Counted from the stretch's first letter, positions 17,015 to 26,118 are shown. The stretch: 46,404 bases of DNA from Chloroflexota bacterium (GCA_009838175.1 VXSB01000057.1:1-46404); one strand, 5' to 3'. Notes: a model not told the origin generated them from the letters alone. Numbers and translations are program-made.

Positions 17015-17040
17015 CCAATCGACTTGACGATCGGTTTTTT
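17015..17040 (+). terminator. Rho-independent terminator after the selenoprotein gene
   Basis: CCAATCG at 17015-17021 pairs with CGATCGG at 17028-17034 (one A-C mismatch) around ACTTGA and is followed by six T (17035-17040). It begins directly after the TAA stop, which also supports the long frame being a real gene end. Confidence 0.8.
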
Positions 17041-17141
17041 GATTCCGATAAGGTTGTAAAAAGTCGCAATCGCTCGCGTCTTGGATTCCGAGGCTGACAC
17101 TTCGGAGCGTCAAGGTTACTGCTCGCGGATGGGAGTACGAA

Positions 17142-18344
17142 ATGGAAAAGTCGCCAGAGGTGGCCCTATCGGTCCGTAATGTGTACAAACTGTTCGGCGG
17201 AGACGAAGATGCCGGATTGGCAATGGCGCGCGCAGGGGCGAACAAGGTGGAGGTGCAGGAAGCGACGGAGTCGGTGATGGCGTTGTCGGATGTTTCGTTC
17301 GACGCTGAGCGGGGAGAGATTTTCGTTGTGATGGGGTTGTCGGGGTGTGGCAAGTCGACGCTGATTCGGTGTATCAATCGGTTGATCGATCCTACCGCTG
17401 GAGAGGTCTGGATAGGCGATGTGAATGTGAGCGAATTGGATGAGGAAGGGATGCGAGAGGTTCGGCGCAGTTCGTTGGCGATGGTTTTTCAGCATTACGG
17501 TTTATTGCCGCATCGCAGAGTAATAGACAATGTTGCGCTTGGTCTAGAGATGAAGGGTGTTGGCGTTGACGAACGCCGTGCACGGGCGCAAGAGGCACTT
17601 GACACTGTTGGGTTAGGCGAGTGGGGTTCTAGCAAACCTGAAGAGTGCAGCGGAGGGATGATGCAACGGGTTGGTCTGGCTCGGGCTCTGGCTCATGACA
17701 CTCCGGTGTTGCTGATGGACGAGCCGTTCAGCGCCCTTGATCCGTTGATCCGTAACGAGCTGCAAGATGAGTTGTTAGCAATGCAGGAGAAGTTGCGCAA
17801 GACAATTATCTTCATCACGCATGATCTCGACGAAGCTGTTCGGATCGGCGACCGCATCGCAATCATGCGGGATGGCGAGATTGTTCAAATGGGAAGTCCG
17901 GTTGATGTCGTGCTACACCCGGCGGACGCGTACGTGAGAGAGTTCACCAGCAATGTACGCCAGCACGGGCTTGTGACGGCAGAGACGGTCATGAACGAGG
18001 CAGTGCATGTGGTCAAAGCCGAACAGCGTGCTGACGAAGTGCTCCGTGAGTTGGTGCGACGAGAGAAGACTTACGCGTTGGTCATAGATGATTCGGGTCG
18101 ATACATCGGAATGGCGTCGATGCAACGGCTGCAGAATGTAGTTCCAAGAAACGGTATATCGGTGGGTGCGACTTCGTTGTTGATGAAGCCGGGTGTCGGC
18201 AGAGATGTGGTTCTTGACGAGTTAGTCCCGCTGGGATTGCGGTCTGAACATCCTATCCCGGTGTTGGACGATGACGGAGTTTTGGTGGGAGAGGTGTTGT
18301 TGGAGACATTGGCCGAAGCGATGGCCGCGGAATCTGCCGGATGA
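17142..18344 (+). CDS. proV: Glycine betaine/proline ABC transporter ATP-binding protein
   Basis: This ATPase subunit of the osmoprotectant importer (ProV/OpuAA class) has 400 residues. Walker A is GLSGCGKST (65-73). The Q-loop region reads MVFQHYGLLPHRRV, Walker B is LLMDEPFSALDPL, and the switch His is in IFITHDLDEA. The signature motif reads ECSGGMMQRVGLARAL in place of the common LSGGMQQR. A C-terminal pair of CBS motifs (about 285-398) is the ionic-strength sensor in this family. GGGAG lies 6 bases before ATG 17142. The permease and binding-protein genes follow on the same strand. An insertion near residues 22-42 between the start and the core (DEDAGLAMARAGANKVEVQE) is typical of ProV-like proteins. 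Confidence 0.94.
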   Translation: MEKSPEVALSVRNVYKLFGGDEDAGLAMARAGANKVEVQEATESVMALSDVSFDAERGEIFVVMGLSGCGKSTLIRCINRLIDPTAGEVWIGDVNVSELDEEGMREVRRSSLAMVFQHYGLLPHRRVIDNVALGLEMKGVGVDERRARAQEALDTVGLGEWGSSKPEECSGGMMQRVGLARALAHDTPVLLMDEPFSALDPLIRNELQDELLAMQEKLRKTIIFITHDLDEAVRIGDRIAIMRDGEIVQMGSPVDVVLHPADAYVREFTSNVRQHGLVTAETVMNEAVHVVKAEQRADEVLRELVRREKTYALVIDDSGRYIGMASMQRLQNVVPRNGISVGATSLLMKPGVGRDVVLDELVPLGLRSEHPIPVLDDDGVLVGEVLLETLAEAMAAESAG

Positions 18345-18420
18345 ATGGTCTCGGCATCACTACGCATTGCGACATGCCGTATCGAACACGGAATGTTGAA
18401 CGGAAATCAGGAGGATGAGT

Positions 18421-19470
18421 TTGATCAGCGAGCGTGAAACGTCTGGTGCATCGGTGCCAACTGGCGAAGAAACGAAACACTCGGCGTTAATGCCGGGTTG
18501 GCTTGGTTGGCTTGGAATCATGGTCTTAGTCCTGATCCCAATCGTGATAGTGGATTTTAGGAGTGAAGAAGTCGGGTTGGTATTCGATTCAGAATCCCTT
18601 TCTGAGCGCGTAAGAGTGTTTCCGCATGACGTTGGACGAGACATCGGCTTGTGGATCGATGAGCGAATCGATTGGATGAACGCCAATTTGGGGTTTTTCT
18701 TCAATGCCGTCAGAACGCTTGTTTCGTACATCTTCGAGCCTTTGGAGGCGTTCTTGAAGTGGTTGCCGTGGCCAGTTGTCGTGTTTGCGTTGGGGTTGGT
18801 TTCATGGGCGTTGGTCGGCAGGACCTTAGCCATATTTTCGGTTGTCGGTATGATCCTGCTCGGGTTTTTTGGGCTTTGGGAGAGCACGATGGAAACGACG
18901 GCGTTGATGATCGTAACGGTCACGATGTGCATCGCGATCGCTGTGCCGATCGGGGTTTGGGCATCGCAGTCGGATCGGTTGGATGCGATCTTGCGCCCGA
19001 TATTGGACGGCATGCAAACGATGCCGAGCTTCGTGTATCTCGTGCCCGCAATCGCGTTCTTCAGTTTGGGCAATCCTCCAGCCGTGATTGCGACTCTGGT
19101 CTATGCGGTTCCGCCGGCGGTGCGACTCACCAACTTGGGAATCCGGCAGGTGTCGCAGGAGACGATTGAAGCGACGGAGTCTTTTGGGGCGACGTCATGG
19201 CAGTTAATGATGAAGGTGAAGATACCCCTGGCGATGCCGACGATCATGGCTGGGGTGAATCAAACGACGTTGATGGCGCTTGCAATGGTTGTAATCGCGT
19301 CACTGGTAGGTGCCAGCGGTCTTGGCGAGGATGTGTTGAGGGGACTAGGAAGGCTTGAACCCGGCAATGCTTTTCTTGCCGGATTGGGGATAGTTTTTTT
19401 GGCGGTAATAATGGACCGCAACACGCAGGCGTTTGCCAAGAAGCAGCAAGAATCGCTAGGTGTTGGGTGA
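18421..19470 (+). CDS. proW: Glycine betaine/proline ABC transporter permease
   Basis: This membrane subunit of the osmoprotectant importer has a long N-terminal region of about 90 residues, then several membrane segments. The EAA loop ATESFGATSWQLMMKVKIPLAMPTIMAGV couples to the ATPase, and ASLVGASGLGEDVLRGL lies near the end; all are ProW hallmarks. AGGAGG at 18409-18414 touches the ATG at 18415 with no spacer, whereas TTG 18421 is 6 bases away. The ribosome site therefore favours TTG, giving 349 residues (MISERETSG). It lies 76 bases after proV. Confidence 0.93.
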   Translation: MISERETSGASVPTGEETKHSALMPGWLGWLGIMVLVLIPIVIVDFRSEEVGLVFDSESLSERVRVFPHDVGRDIGLWIDERIDWMNANLGFFFNAVRTLVSYIFEPLEAFLKWLPWPVVVFALGLVSWALVGRTLAIFSVVGMILLGFFGLWESTMETTALMIVTVTMCIAIAVPIGVWASQSDRLDAILRPILDGMQTMPSFVYLVPAIAFFSLGNPPAVIATLVYAVPPAVRLTNLGIRQVSQETIEATESFGATSWQLMMKVKIPLAMPTIMAGVNQTTLMALAMVVIASLVGASGLGEDVLRGLGRLEPGNAFLAGLGIVFLAVIMDRNTQAFAKKQQESLGVG

Positions 19471-19554
19471 TTGGCGCAGGCGCGAATGTGCGGGTCAAAT
19501 CGTATCTGGTACGCTACAACGAAGTAATGACGAGAAAATACTGGGGGGTTGAAG

Positions 19555-20553
19555 ATGACCAAGAAACGTAAATTCAGACAAATCGCCGCGTATGTGTTGG
19601 GGGCCGTTACAGCCGTAGCGATCCTAGCGTTGGGCATGGCTTGCACGGCCGAAGAGGAAAAAGAGAAGATCGTGTTCGCCGATCTGAACTGGGAATCGGC
19701 GGAAATTCAGACTCGGATCGCGGGTTACATCCTCGAACACGGTTACGGTTACCCAGTCGAGAACGTAGTAGCCGACACTACGTCACAGTTCCCGGCGTTC
19801 GAGAACGATGATGTTCACGTCTCGATGGAAGTGTGGGTGGACAACATCGAAGACGTCTACAACGACGCGGTTGCAGCGGGTTCGATTGTCCCTGCAGGCG
19901 TGACGCTGCCAGACAACTGGCAGGGGTGGGTCATTCCGAAGTACGTGAAAGACGCCAATCCAGGATTGGTGTCCGTTACCGACATTCCGGATTACCAAGA
20001 TGTATTTGTGACTCCGGATTCGAACGGCAAAGCTCGGTTCGTTACGTGCATACCTGGTTGGGGCTGCGAGTTGGTAAACCAGAAAAAGATTGATGCCTAC
20101 GACTTGGGTGAAACTTTAGACATCTTGAGTCCGGGGAGCTCGGCTGGTCTGATGTCGGATTTGGAAGGGGCCTACGGGCGTCAAGAGGCGTGGTTGGGTT
20201 ACATGTGGGCACCGACTAAAGTTGCCGGTGAGTTAGACCTGTACGTGTTGGACGAGCCGCCTCATACAGATGAATGCTGGGCTGGAGACCAAGCCTGTGC
20301 CTACCCGACTGTGGACATCAGGATCGTGGTTAGCAAAGCCTTGAGCGAACGTGCGCCGGAGGTTGTCGAGTTCTTCGGGAACTGGGAGTTTGAATCCAAA
20401 ACTGCCGGAGCGGTTGAGGCGTGGATGAAGAACAATAACGAAACACCTGAAGCGGCGGCGGTTTGGTACTTGAACAACAACCGCGATGCTTGGAGCGGAT
20501 GGGTGACTTCCGACGCGGCCGAGAAGGTCGACGAGGCGTTGGCGGAAGGTTAA
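19555..20553 (+). CDS. proX: Glycine betaine ABC transporter substrate-binding lipoprotein
   Basis: This is the binding protein of the same importer, OpuAC/ProX family, 332 residues. The signal peptide ends in the lipobox LGMAC. The mature protein has LNWESAEIQTRIAGYILEHGYGYP and MEVWVDN, and the aromatic-rich segments WQGWVIP, WLGYMWAPTKV and WYLNNNRDAWSGWV, which form the Trp cage for quaternary amines. Two Cys pairs (CIPGWGC and DECWAGDQAC) probably form disulfides. A G-run at 19543-19548 stands 6 bases before ATG 19555; TTG 19549 is less likely. A strong hairpin terminator follows. Confidence 0.94.
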   Translation: MTKKRKFRQIAAYVLGAVTAVAILALGMACTAEEEKEKIVFADLNWESAEIQTRIAGYILEHGYGYPVENVVADTTSQFPAFENDDVHVSMEVWVDNIEDVYNDAVAAGSIVPAGVTLPDNWQGWVIPKYVKDANPGLVSVTDIPDYQDVFVTPDSNGKARFVTCIPGWGCELVNQKKIDAYDLGETLDILSPGSSAGLMSDLEGAYGRQEAWLGYMWAPTKVAGELDLYVLDEPPHTDECWAGDQACAYPTVDIRIVVSKALSERAPEVVEFFGNWEFESKTAGAVEAWMKNNNETPEAAAVWYLNNNRDAWSGWVTSDAAEKVDEALAEG

Positions 20554-20565
20554 GTGGAACAGTTG

Positions 20566-20599
20566 CCGGGAGCGATCGCGATGGATCGCTCCCGGTTTT
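20566..20599. terminator. Bidirectional terminator
   Basis: A perfect 12-bp stem (20566-20577 with 20584-20595) and 6-base loop are followed by TTTT on the plus strand. It sits between the convergent proX-like gene and the ThDP enzyme gene. Confidence 0.85.
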
Positions 20600-20610
20600 G
20601 ACTACAACGT

Positions 20611-22260
20611 TTAGTCGTAGATGCTGAAGTTCAGTTCCTGCTGGGTGTGAACGTCGATGAGGGCTGAGCGGCCGTTCTCGAAGTTCTCGCGATGGGCTTC
20701 ACGGACTGCGTTGCCGATCTCGGTCGGCTCGGTCACGGTGATTCCTCGTGCGCCCATGCCTTCGGCGATCATCGCGTAGTCGCCAGTCATGTTGCCAGCG
20801 TTGTATTTCTCCATCGCAACCGGCAGCGATTTGTTGTAACCGCCCATCGTGCCGTTGTTGAGAACGATGGTTGTGATTGGGTTCCCGGAACGCACCGAAG
20901 TCTCGATGTCGAGACCGGACATTCCGAACGCGGCGTCACCCATGAAGTTGACGCAGAAACGCTCAGGCATCGCCATCTTGGCGCCGATCATCAAGCCGAT
21001 CCCGTAGCCGAGGTGGGTGCTCTTGCCCCAGCCGATGTAGGTGTGCGGCTTGGTGGCGGTGTAGAACGGCATCATTTGGTCGCGCGGGTGTCCGGCGTCG
21101 TGCGTCATCACGGTGTTCTCGTGATCGACCACTTTGCCGAGTTCCTTGAGGAGGCGGTACGGGTTGATCGGTACCATGTCGGAGTTGAGCAAACTGCTCC
21201 AGTCGGCATTCCACTCGGCGCGGACTTGTGCGACGGCCTCCTGCGTTGAGGTGTCGCCTCTCCGTCCTTCTTCACCGATGCGTCCTTTGATCTCGTCGAT
21301 CAACAGACGAAGGGTTTCGCCAGCGTCGCCGACCAGTCCGATGTCTGTGGCGTATTCCTTCGAGATGTCTGCGGGGTTGTTAGTGCAGTGGATCAGGAAT
21401 TTGCCCGACGGCAAATCGATGCCGTAGTTGGTGACGGTCAGACTCGCGCCAACGGCGAAGAGGACATCGGATTCTTTGAGCCATGTCCAGACGGGTTTGG
21501 GCGCTGTCCGGTTCGCGGCTCCGAGGGCGAGCGGGTGACGCTCGTCCATGGCGCTCTTTCCCGGCATCGTAGTCATGACAGGGATCTGTGTCAGTTCCGC
21601 GAGTTCTTGAAGTTCCGCGCTGGCGCCGGCGTTGAGAACCCCTTGGCCCGCCCAGATAGCGGGCATTCGGGCGTTGAGGAGTTGGTCAGCCACATCACTG
21701 ATATCACTGGCGGACGGCGCGAAGATGTGCTTGGATGTCGGAACGTAATTTTCGACAGCGGCATCCGGCACGTCGTCGCCCATAGCGTCGCGTTGCATCT
21801 CAACCATCACCGGGCTGGGCCGTCCGTTCTTGAGAGCCTCGGTTGCGCGTCGCATGAGCGCGGGAATGGCGTCCGTGGATGTGACTGCAGCGGCGAATTT
21901 AGTGATGTGTTGGAAGTTTTGTGGGCCACTGAAGTTAGGAGTGACGCCTACCTTGTAGTTGCCGGGACCGTCGGGTATGAAGAGCACAGGGACGCCGTCC
22001 GCCCAAGCTTGTGCGAAACCGCCGAAGGAGTTTTCGGAGCCCGGGCCGCCTTGGCACGCGAAGACACCGTATTTGCCCTTGGAGGCCATGAGCCGCGAGT
22101 AACCGTCCGCGGCCATGATGCCCCCGCGTTCCTGCCGGAAAACGATCGGGCGAATACCTTCCTTGGCGACCGCTTCAATGATTGGGTTTGAAGGGAAGCA
22201 TGCGAGCCACTCGAACCCTTCCTTCTTAAGAATCTTCGCAACAGCTTCGTAGCCGTTCAT
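20611..22260 (-). CDS. Thiamine-diphosphate-dependent enzyme, acetolactate synthase-like
   Basis: This 549-residue protein has the three-domain layout of acetolactate synthase/benzoylformate decarboxylase-type enzymes. The cofactor-activating Glu is in FRQERGG (Glu44). The pyrimidine-binding domain has ACQGGPGSENSFGGFAQAWADGVPVLFI. A central domain has AIWAGQGVLNAGAS and the Rossmann-like DVLFAVGAS. The pyrophosphate-binding domain has GDAAFGMSGLDIETSVRSG with NN at 468-469, matching the GD(G/A)...NN motif. The substrate cannot be read: an acetolactate synthase would usually have an ilvN or ilvC neighbour, and none is here. AGGGA lies about 9 bases before ATG 22260. Transcribed alone, divergently from the first ftsZ. 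Confidence 0.9.
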   Translation of the reverse strand: MNGYEAVAKILKKEGFEWLACFPSNPIIEAVAKEGIRPIVFRQERGGIMAADGYSRLMASKGKYGVFACQGGPGSENSFGGFAQAWADGVPVLFIPDGPGNYKVGVTPNFSGPQNFQHITKFAAAVTSTDAIPALMRRATEALKNGRPSPVMVEMQRDAMGDDVPDAAVENYVPTSKHIFAPSASDISDVADQLLNARMPAIWAGQGVLNAGASAELQELAELTQIPVMTTMPGKSAMDERHPLALGAANRTAPKPVWTWLKESDVLFAVGASLTVTNYGIDLPSGKFLIHCTNNPADISKEYATDIGLVGDAGETLRLLIDEIKGRIGEEGRRGDTSTQEAVAQVRAEWNADWSSLLNSDMVPINPYRLLKELGKVVDHENTVMTHDAGHPRDQMMPFYTATKPHTYIGWGKSTHLGYGIGLMIGAKMAMPERFCVNFMGDAAFGMSGLDIETSVRSGNPITTIVLNNGTMGGYNKSLPVAMEKYNAGNMTGDYAMIAEGMGARGITVTEPTEIGNAVREAHRENFENGRSALIDVHTQQELNFSIYD

Positions 22261-22643
22261 GTTTCAACTTCCCTTTCTAAGGAGCAGATTTCAATCGGGT
22301 GGTCGCGTCATCTGGCAGCGACTCTTCAGTTTCCCAAGTGTAAGTTGGATTGGGCTGATATGTAACTTCGATATTGAGCGAGTCGATAGAATCGTTTCGA
22401 ACGCTGTTGCCCGAGTCGACTCGGGTCTTGGCAAGCAGGTTTAAGGGAATCTTAGGAATTTAGTAACTGCGCGCTGTGGTATTGCATCGTGTGGTGTCAA
22501 TTGCATAGCGTAGTAATCACTCTGGGACGCGACGCGAGTTGCGACGTTGAATCGAGAGGTGCGAATCTCTCCAGCACAGTTCGATGCCGCGTGGCAGCTA
22601 CTAGCACAGCCATGGTTTCTTTGAGATCGTGAAGGACGAAAAC
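22261..22643. other. Intergenic region between divergent ThDP enzyme and ftsZ genes
   Basis: No gene is visible in these 383 bases. The region holds a perfect 16-bp palindrome at 22410-22425 and a small hairpin (GAGAG...CTCTC) near 22553-22570. The hairpin resembles a tRNA T-arm but lacks the rest of a tRNA. Promoters for both flanking genes must lie here, but I see no clear -35/-10 pair. Confidence 0.6.
22410..22425. promoter_or_regulatory. Perfect 16-bp palindrome, candidate operator
   Basis: CCCGAGTCGACTCGGG is fully self-complementary, and short TTGCC/GGCAA arms flank it. Its location between divergent genes suits a dimeric regulator, but no regulator gene is nearby. Confidence 0.35.
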
Positions 22644-23762
22644 ATGTTGCGTGAGATACACGACGAATTCGAGTACAGGCCGCAAGGCAGACAGCCTCTC
22701 GGTATCGGGAAGGTGGATATAAAGGTTGTCGGAGTGGGCGGCGGCGGATCCAACGCCGTGAACCGCATGTATAGCGACCCGATTGATACGGTCGACTACA
22801 TCGTCATGAATACCGATGCACAGGCGTTGGAGTTGGCAACTGTGCCGACCGGCCTTCGCGTAGGCGACACTACCGCTCGAGGTATGGGTGTAGGAGGAGA
22901 TCCTGCACAGGGTCGTATCTGTCACGAAGAGAACCGCGAAGAGATCGCTGAAATCTTGGATGGCGCTGACCTAGTTTTTGTCACTGCCGGTATGGGCGGT
23001 GGAACCGGAACTGGTGGAGCACCCGTCGTTGCGCAGATAGCAAAGCAACAGGGCTCGCTCACGATTGGCGTCTGCACTATGCCGTTCAGCTTCGAGGGAA
23101 CTCACCGCATGGCCAAGGCGGAAGAAGGTGTGGAAGAGCTTCAGAAATATGTCGATACACTCATCCGTATCCCGAACGACCGACTGCTAGACGCCGCGGC
23201 ACCTGACACGACTACCCAGGAAGCCTGGCGCATGGCGGACAAGGTCCTCAAAGATGGTGTGGAGGGTATTGCGCGTGTAATTATCGAGCCGGGCGAAGTC
23301 AACTTGGACTTCGCCGATGTGCGCGCAGTGATGACCAATGCTGGACCCGCGTGGATGGGTGTCGGGCAGGCGTCGGACGTTGAGCCGGGTGGTGCACTAG
23401 ACGCCGTCAATGAAGCATTGGAGAGTCCGCTGCTCGATGTTGACATCACCGGCGCTCAACGCGCGTTGGTCAACATCACCGGCGGCCCCGGCATGAGGAT
23501 GTACAGCGTCCAAGAGATTTCGAGCATCGTCCAAAACAAGATGACGGCGCAGTCGAACATCATTTTAGGTACCGCCCGTCAAGCCAACATGGGTCACAAC
23601 ATCCGCGTGATCGTTATCGCAACTGGCTTCCCGACCGACGAGGAGCAGCGAAGGATGGACACGGAGATGATCGAGCAGGCGATCGAGAATCCGGAAGAAA
23701 TGAAGATCCCGCCGTTCCTACGTAATCACATGATGCAGCTCCAGAAGCGGGGACGCCGCTGA
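22644..23762 (+). CDS. ftsZ: FtsZ cell-division GTPase, first paralogue
   Basis: FtsZ is the tubulin homologue that forms the division ring. The nucleotide-binding loop [22 protein letters not shown], the tubulin signature [12 protein letters not shown], and the synergy (T7) loop NLDFADVR needed for GTP hydrolysis are all present. The polymerising core should therefore be functional. The C-terminal linker is very short, and the end, [19 protein letters not shown], resembles the conserved tail peptide that binds FtsA. AAGGA at 22632-22636 is 7 bases before ATG 22644, preferred over GTG 22629. The gene is alone, about 9 kb from ftsA; a second ftsZ follows ftsA at 33650. Confidence 0.95.
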   Translation: MLREIHDEFEYRPQGRQPLGIGKVDIKVVGVGGGGSNAVNRMYSDPIDTVDYIVMNTDAQALELATVPTGLRVGDTTARGMGVGGDPAQGRICHEENREEIAEILDGADLVFVTAGMGGGTGTGGAPVVAQIAKQQGSLTIGVCTMPFSFEGTHRMAKAEEGVEELQKYVDTLIRIPNDRLLDAAAPDTTTQEAWRMADKVLKDGVEGIARVIIEPGEVNLDFADVRAVMTNAGPAWMGVGQASDVEPGGALDAVNEALESPLLDVDITGAQRALVNITGGPGMRMYSVQEISSIVQNKMTAQSNIILGTARQANMGHNIRVIVIATGFPTDEEQRRMDTEMIEQAIENPEEMKIPPFLRNHMMQLQKRGRR

Positions 23763-23771
23763 GACTACCTC

Positions 23772-23791
23772 ATTCCCGCGCAGGCGGGAAT
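23772..23791. repeat. Dispersed palindrome ATTCCCGC-GCAG-GCGGGAAT
   Basis: A perfect 8-bp stem 9 bases after the ftsZ stop, followed by CCAG. It belongs to the same family as 9620-9633 and 43422-43440. Confidence 0.65.
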
Positions 23792-23843
23792 CCAGCAATC
23801 ATCCCACTAGATCCCGGCTTTCGCCAGAAAGACGTAAATCACG

Positions 23844-23878
23844 CAACCGCGTCGCTTGATACTCAAGCGACGCGGTTG
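23844..23878. terminator. Perfect 16-bp hairpin at the 3' end of the enolase-superfamily gene
   Basis: Positions 23844-23859 pair without mismatch with 23863-23878 around a 3-base loop (TAC). The right arm contains the last codons and stop of the minus-strand gene. A moderately T-rich stretch follows on the minus strand, so it probably terminates that transcript and possibly the ftsZ transcript from the other side. Confidence 0.65.
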
Positions 23879-25020
23879 TCGTCTATGTAGTCCCAGTTGA
23901 AGTCCATCCCGAGTCCCGGTCCTTGCGGCAGTAGGACGTTACCTTCTTCATCCATGGGATCGCAAGGCGAATTTAGATATGGCGGTGTCGCGTTGTAGTC
24001 GAAGCCGGGACGCAATAGGCCGCGTTCGTAGAACAGGCAAGTCTCCTCTGTGGTTGCTCCGAGTATCGAAGCGTTCGGAAACCAACCGCCGTGCATCTCG
24101 CACGGTATGCCGAACGCCTCGTAGATATCGACGGCTTTCTTGCAGGCAGTAATGCCGCCGAAATTGACGTCGATCCTGCCGATGTCAGAAGCGCCTTGCA
24201 ACACCCATTCGGCGCGCGAGTAGTGCATCCATGTCGCGTGCTCTGGGGCGCAGACGGCGATGTCGAGTTCGTTGCAGAGGCGGCGATATGGTTCGACCCT
24301 GAACTCGTGCATCGGATGCTCGAGGAAGTAGTAGCCGAGTCGCTCAAGTTCACGTCCAACGTAGATCGATTCGTCTAAGGAGTAGATGCCCCAAGGATCG
24401 AGCATCAGGGTCATTTCGTCACCGACTGCGTCGCGCACTGCTTCGCAGACTTCGATGTCTTGTTTCGGAAATGCAGGACGGCGCGGCGCGGGCTCGTTCG
24501 TTATCGGGTTCCAGTAGATGTAGGCGTGAACTTTGAACGCGGTGTAACCCTGCGCTTTACATTCGAGCGCGAATTTGGCGTAGTCCTCGGGTGTGCCCAT
24601 GTTGGGGAATGTGCTGGCATAGGCGCGTACCTTCTCACGTGCTTTGCCCATCAGCTGCGACACCGACATGCCGGCGTATCTGCCCGCCAAGTCCCAGAGC
24701 GCGGCATCCAAAGTACCGATCAAAGATTCGTGGAATCTGGCATTGTCTCGCATCAGGTTCCAAAGGTGTTCACGGCTCAGCGGGTCTTCGCCTACAAGCA
24801 AATTCTTCACCATCGCTTCGACTTCGGCAGGGAACGCGCCGTGGAAGTATCCGCCCATCCCACCAGTGTTGTATCCACAGACCCCCTCGTCGGTGGATAT
24901 CTTGGTGATGCCGTGCGTCGCCGGCTGAGGGTCGTTTAACCACTCGCCATATCCCCACTTGGTGGGTATATTGTTGGTTTCGCTTTTGAAAGTGATGACT
25001 TCGATATCGGTGATGCGCAT
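23863..25020 (-). CDS. Mandelate racemase/muconate lactonizing enzyme family protein
   Basis: This 385-residue enolase-superfamily enzyme has an N-terminal capping domain (1-125, with DAALWDLAGRYAGM) and a TIM barrel. Candidate catalytic and metal residues are visible in order: the KxH motif in AFKVHAY, Asp in LMLDPWG, Glu in YFLEHPM, Glu in CAPEHAT, Asp in IGRIDVNFGGIT, and His in CEMHGGW. These enzymes abstract a proton alpha to a carboxylate and mostly dehydrate or epimerise sugar acids. The KxH form differs from the common KxK, and the substrate is unknown. GAGG lies about 7 bases before ATG 25020. It is the last of five minus-strand genes. Confidence 0.92.
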   Translation of the reverse strand: MRITDIEVITFKSETNNIPTKWGYGEWLNDPQPATHGITKISTDEGVCGYNTGGMGGYFHGAFPAEVEAMVKNLLVGEDPLSREHLWNLMRDNARFHESLIGTLDAALWDLAGRYAGMSVSQLMGKAREKVRAYASTFPNMGTPEDYAKFALECKAQGYTAFKVHAYIYWNPITNEPAPRRPAFPKQDIEVCEAVRDAVGDEMTLMLDPWGIYSLDESIYVGRELERLGYYFLEHPMHEFRVEPYRRLCNELDIAVCAPEHATWMHYSRAEWVLQGASDIGRIDVNFGGITACKKAVDIYEAFGIPCEMHGGWFPNASILGATTEETCLFYERGLLRPGFDYNATPPYLNSPCDPMDEEGNVLLPQGPGLGMDFNWDYIDDNRVA

Positions 25021-25110
25021 AGTTTGCCTCGGTGTCGGTGTCAGCGATGGCGAGATTCGTTTCGCCCATTACTCTACCTGTTTGGGAGAGGATGAGGATA
25101 AGGACGGAGA

Positions 25111-25623
25111 TCAGGGCTCGTGGTTCCGCAGCACATTCACCAGACCGCCGACGATCAAAGGAGAGTTTCCCAACAGAACCGCACCGAAATACGCGCCAGC
25201 GACGCTATTGGCATTGGTAACGAAGTCGGCGGCGAAGGTGGCATCTTTGAAAAGGTTGAAGCCCACGTATCCGCCGATGATTCCAAGAATGAGGGAAATC
25301 CCCATCTCTTTCAGGCTGACTTGGTTTTGCGACGTTCCGTATCGTTTCACGATGGCAAAACCGATCATGGCTCCAGTGGCCTGCATCACGACCGCGTTGA
25401 TCATCAAGAATCCGCTGTTGCCGGCGAAGAGCCAAGTCGTGACCATTACGGAACTGAGGACGTATAGCGTAAAACCGGCGACTGAGGAAAGGAAGAGCGC
25501 GGCGGCGACTTGCACGATGTAAGCCCCGATTTTGTAGTTGCCACGCCAGACTATGTAGGCGACGAACGCCGCAAATAGGATGAGCGCGGCAAGCGGAAAG
25601 TATTCGGAGTATTCGTTCAGCAT
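25111..25623 (-). CDS. Small multi-pass membrane protein of unknown function
   Basis: This 170-residue protein has about five hydrophobic segments (near 8-26, 31-50, 55-70, 75-92 and 108-125) and glycine-rich loops such as GIIGGYVGFNLF. I do not recognise a family. No catalytic motif or signal sequence stands out. It lies 30 bases after the GIY-YIG-like gene and 90 bases before the enolase-superfamily gene, in the same run. A weak ribosome site makes the exact start (ATG 25623) uncertain. Confidence 0.7.
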   Translation of the reverse strand: MLNEYSEYFPLAALILFAAFVAYIVWRGNYKIGAYIVQVAAALFLSSVAGFTLYVLSSVMVTTWLFAGNSGFLMINAVVMQATGAMIGFAIVKRYGTSQNQVSLKEMGISLILGIIGGYVGFNLFKDATFAADFVTNANSVAGAYFGAVLLGNSPLIVGGLVNVLRNHEP

Positions 25624-25653
25624 TGAGTTAGGTCAGCGAAACGCTGTTTGGCT

Positions 25654-26118
25654 TCAATTCGGCAACGCGTCGATGATCGCGTTCGCTTCAGCGGTCGGTC
25701 CGTTGAGTCTTGGGTCTGCCACGATCGTGAACGCAGCCGCGAGCCGCCCTGCGACGGCTTCGGTTGCTGGAACGGCGGAGAAGCGGTACTGCGGCAGCAA
25801 TCGGTTGATGCGTTCCGCGAGTGGCCCTTTGCGGGACCTCTCAACTGCGGTTCTGGGCGATGCGCCAAGTTCGATGATCCCAATCTTGGCTCGAAAATCG
25901 CAGTTGGCGCCACCGTTGAGATACTCGCTAATTGTTCTTCCGATGTCCTTTGTCGCTTCGATGTAGATTGGTTCGCCTTCATGGACGATAGCGATGATGC
26001 CGGTTTTTCGTCCCAGCATCCATGCCGCGTCTTCAGTCAAAGGCAGTGATTCGCCTTCAAGCAACCTCGTGTAGAGGGGTTCCCACTTGCCGAGATGGGC
26101 TGGAGTGAAGAGGGACAT
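25654..26118 (-). CDS. Small protein with GIY-YIG-like fold
   Basis: This 154-residue protein resembles the GIY-YIG nuclease fold in its middle: GIIAIVHEGEPIYIEATKDI takes the place of the GIY...YIG strands. The family's Arg follows a few residues later (GRTISEYL), and a late Glu/Asn-type residue is possible near the end. The N-terminal 40 residues (LYTRLLEGESLPLTEDAAWMLGRK) are helical. The GIY and YIG tyrosines are only partly kept, so nuclease activity is uncertain; it could be a binding domain. The gene begins 14 bases after the stop of the upstream acetyltransferase, so the two are probably co-translated. Confidence 0.55.
   Translation of the reverse strand: MSLFTPAHLGKWEPLYTRLLEGESLPLTEDAAWMLGRKTGIIAIVHEGEPIYIEATKDIGRTISEYLNGGANCDFRAKIGIIELGASPRTAVERSRKGPLAERINRLLPQYRFSAVPATEAVAGRLAAAFTIVADPRLNGPTAEANAIIDALPN

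Noticed and set aside
22540-22585. Possible tRNA (T-arm-like GAGAG...CTCTC hairpin), considered as tRNA-Sec given the nearby selenoprotein
   Set aside because: The loop is 8 bases, there is no matching acceptor stem upstream, and no anticodon arm with TCA is present.
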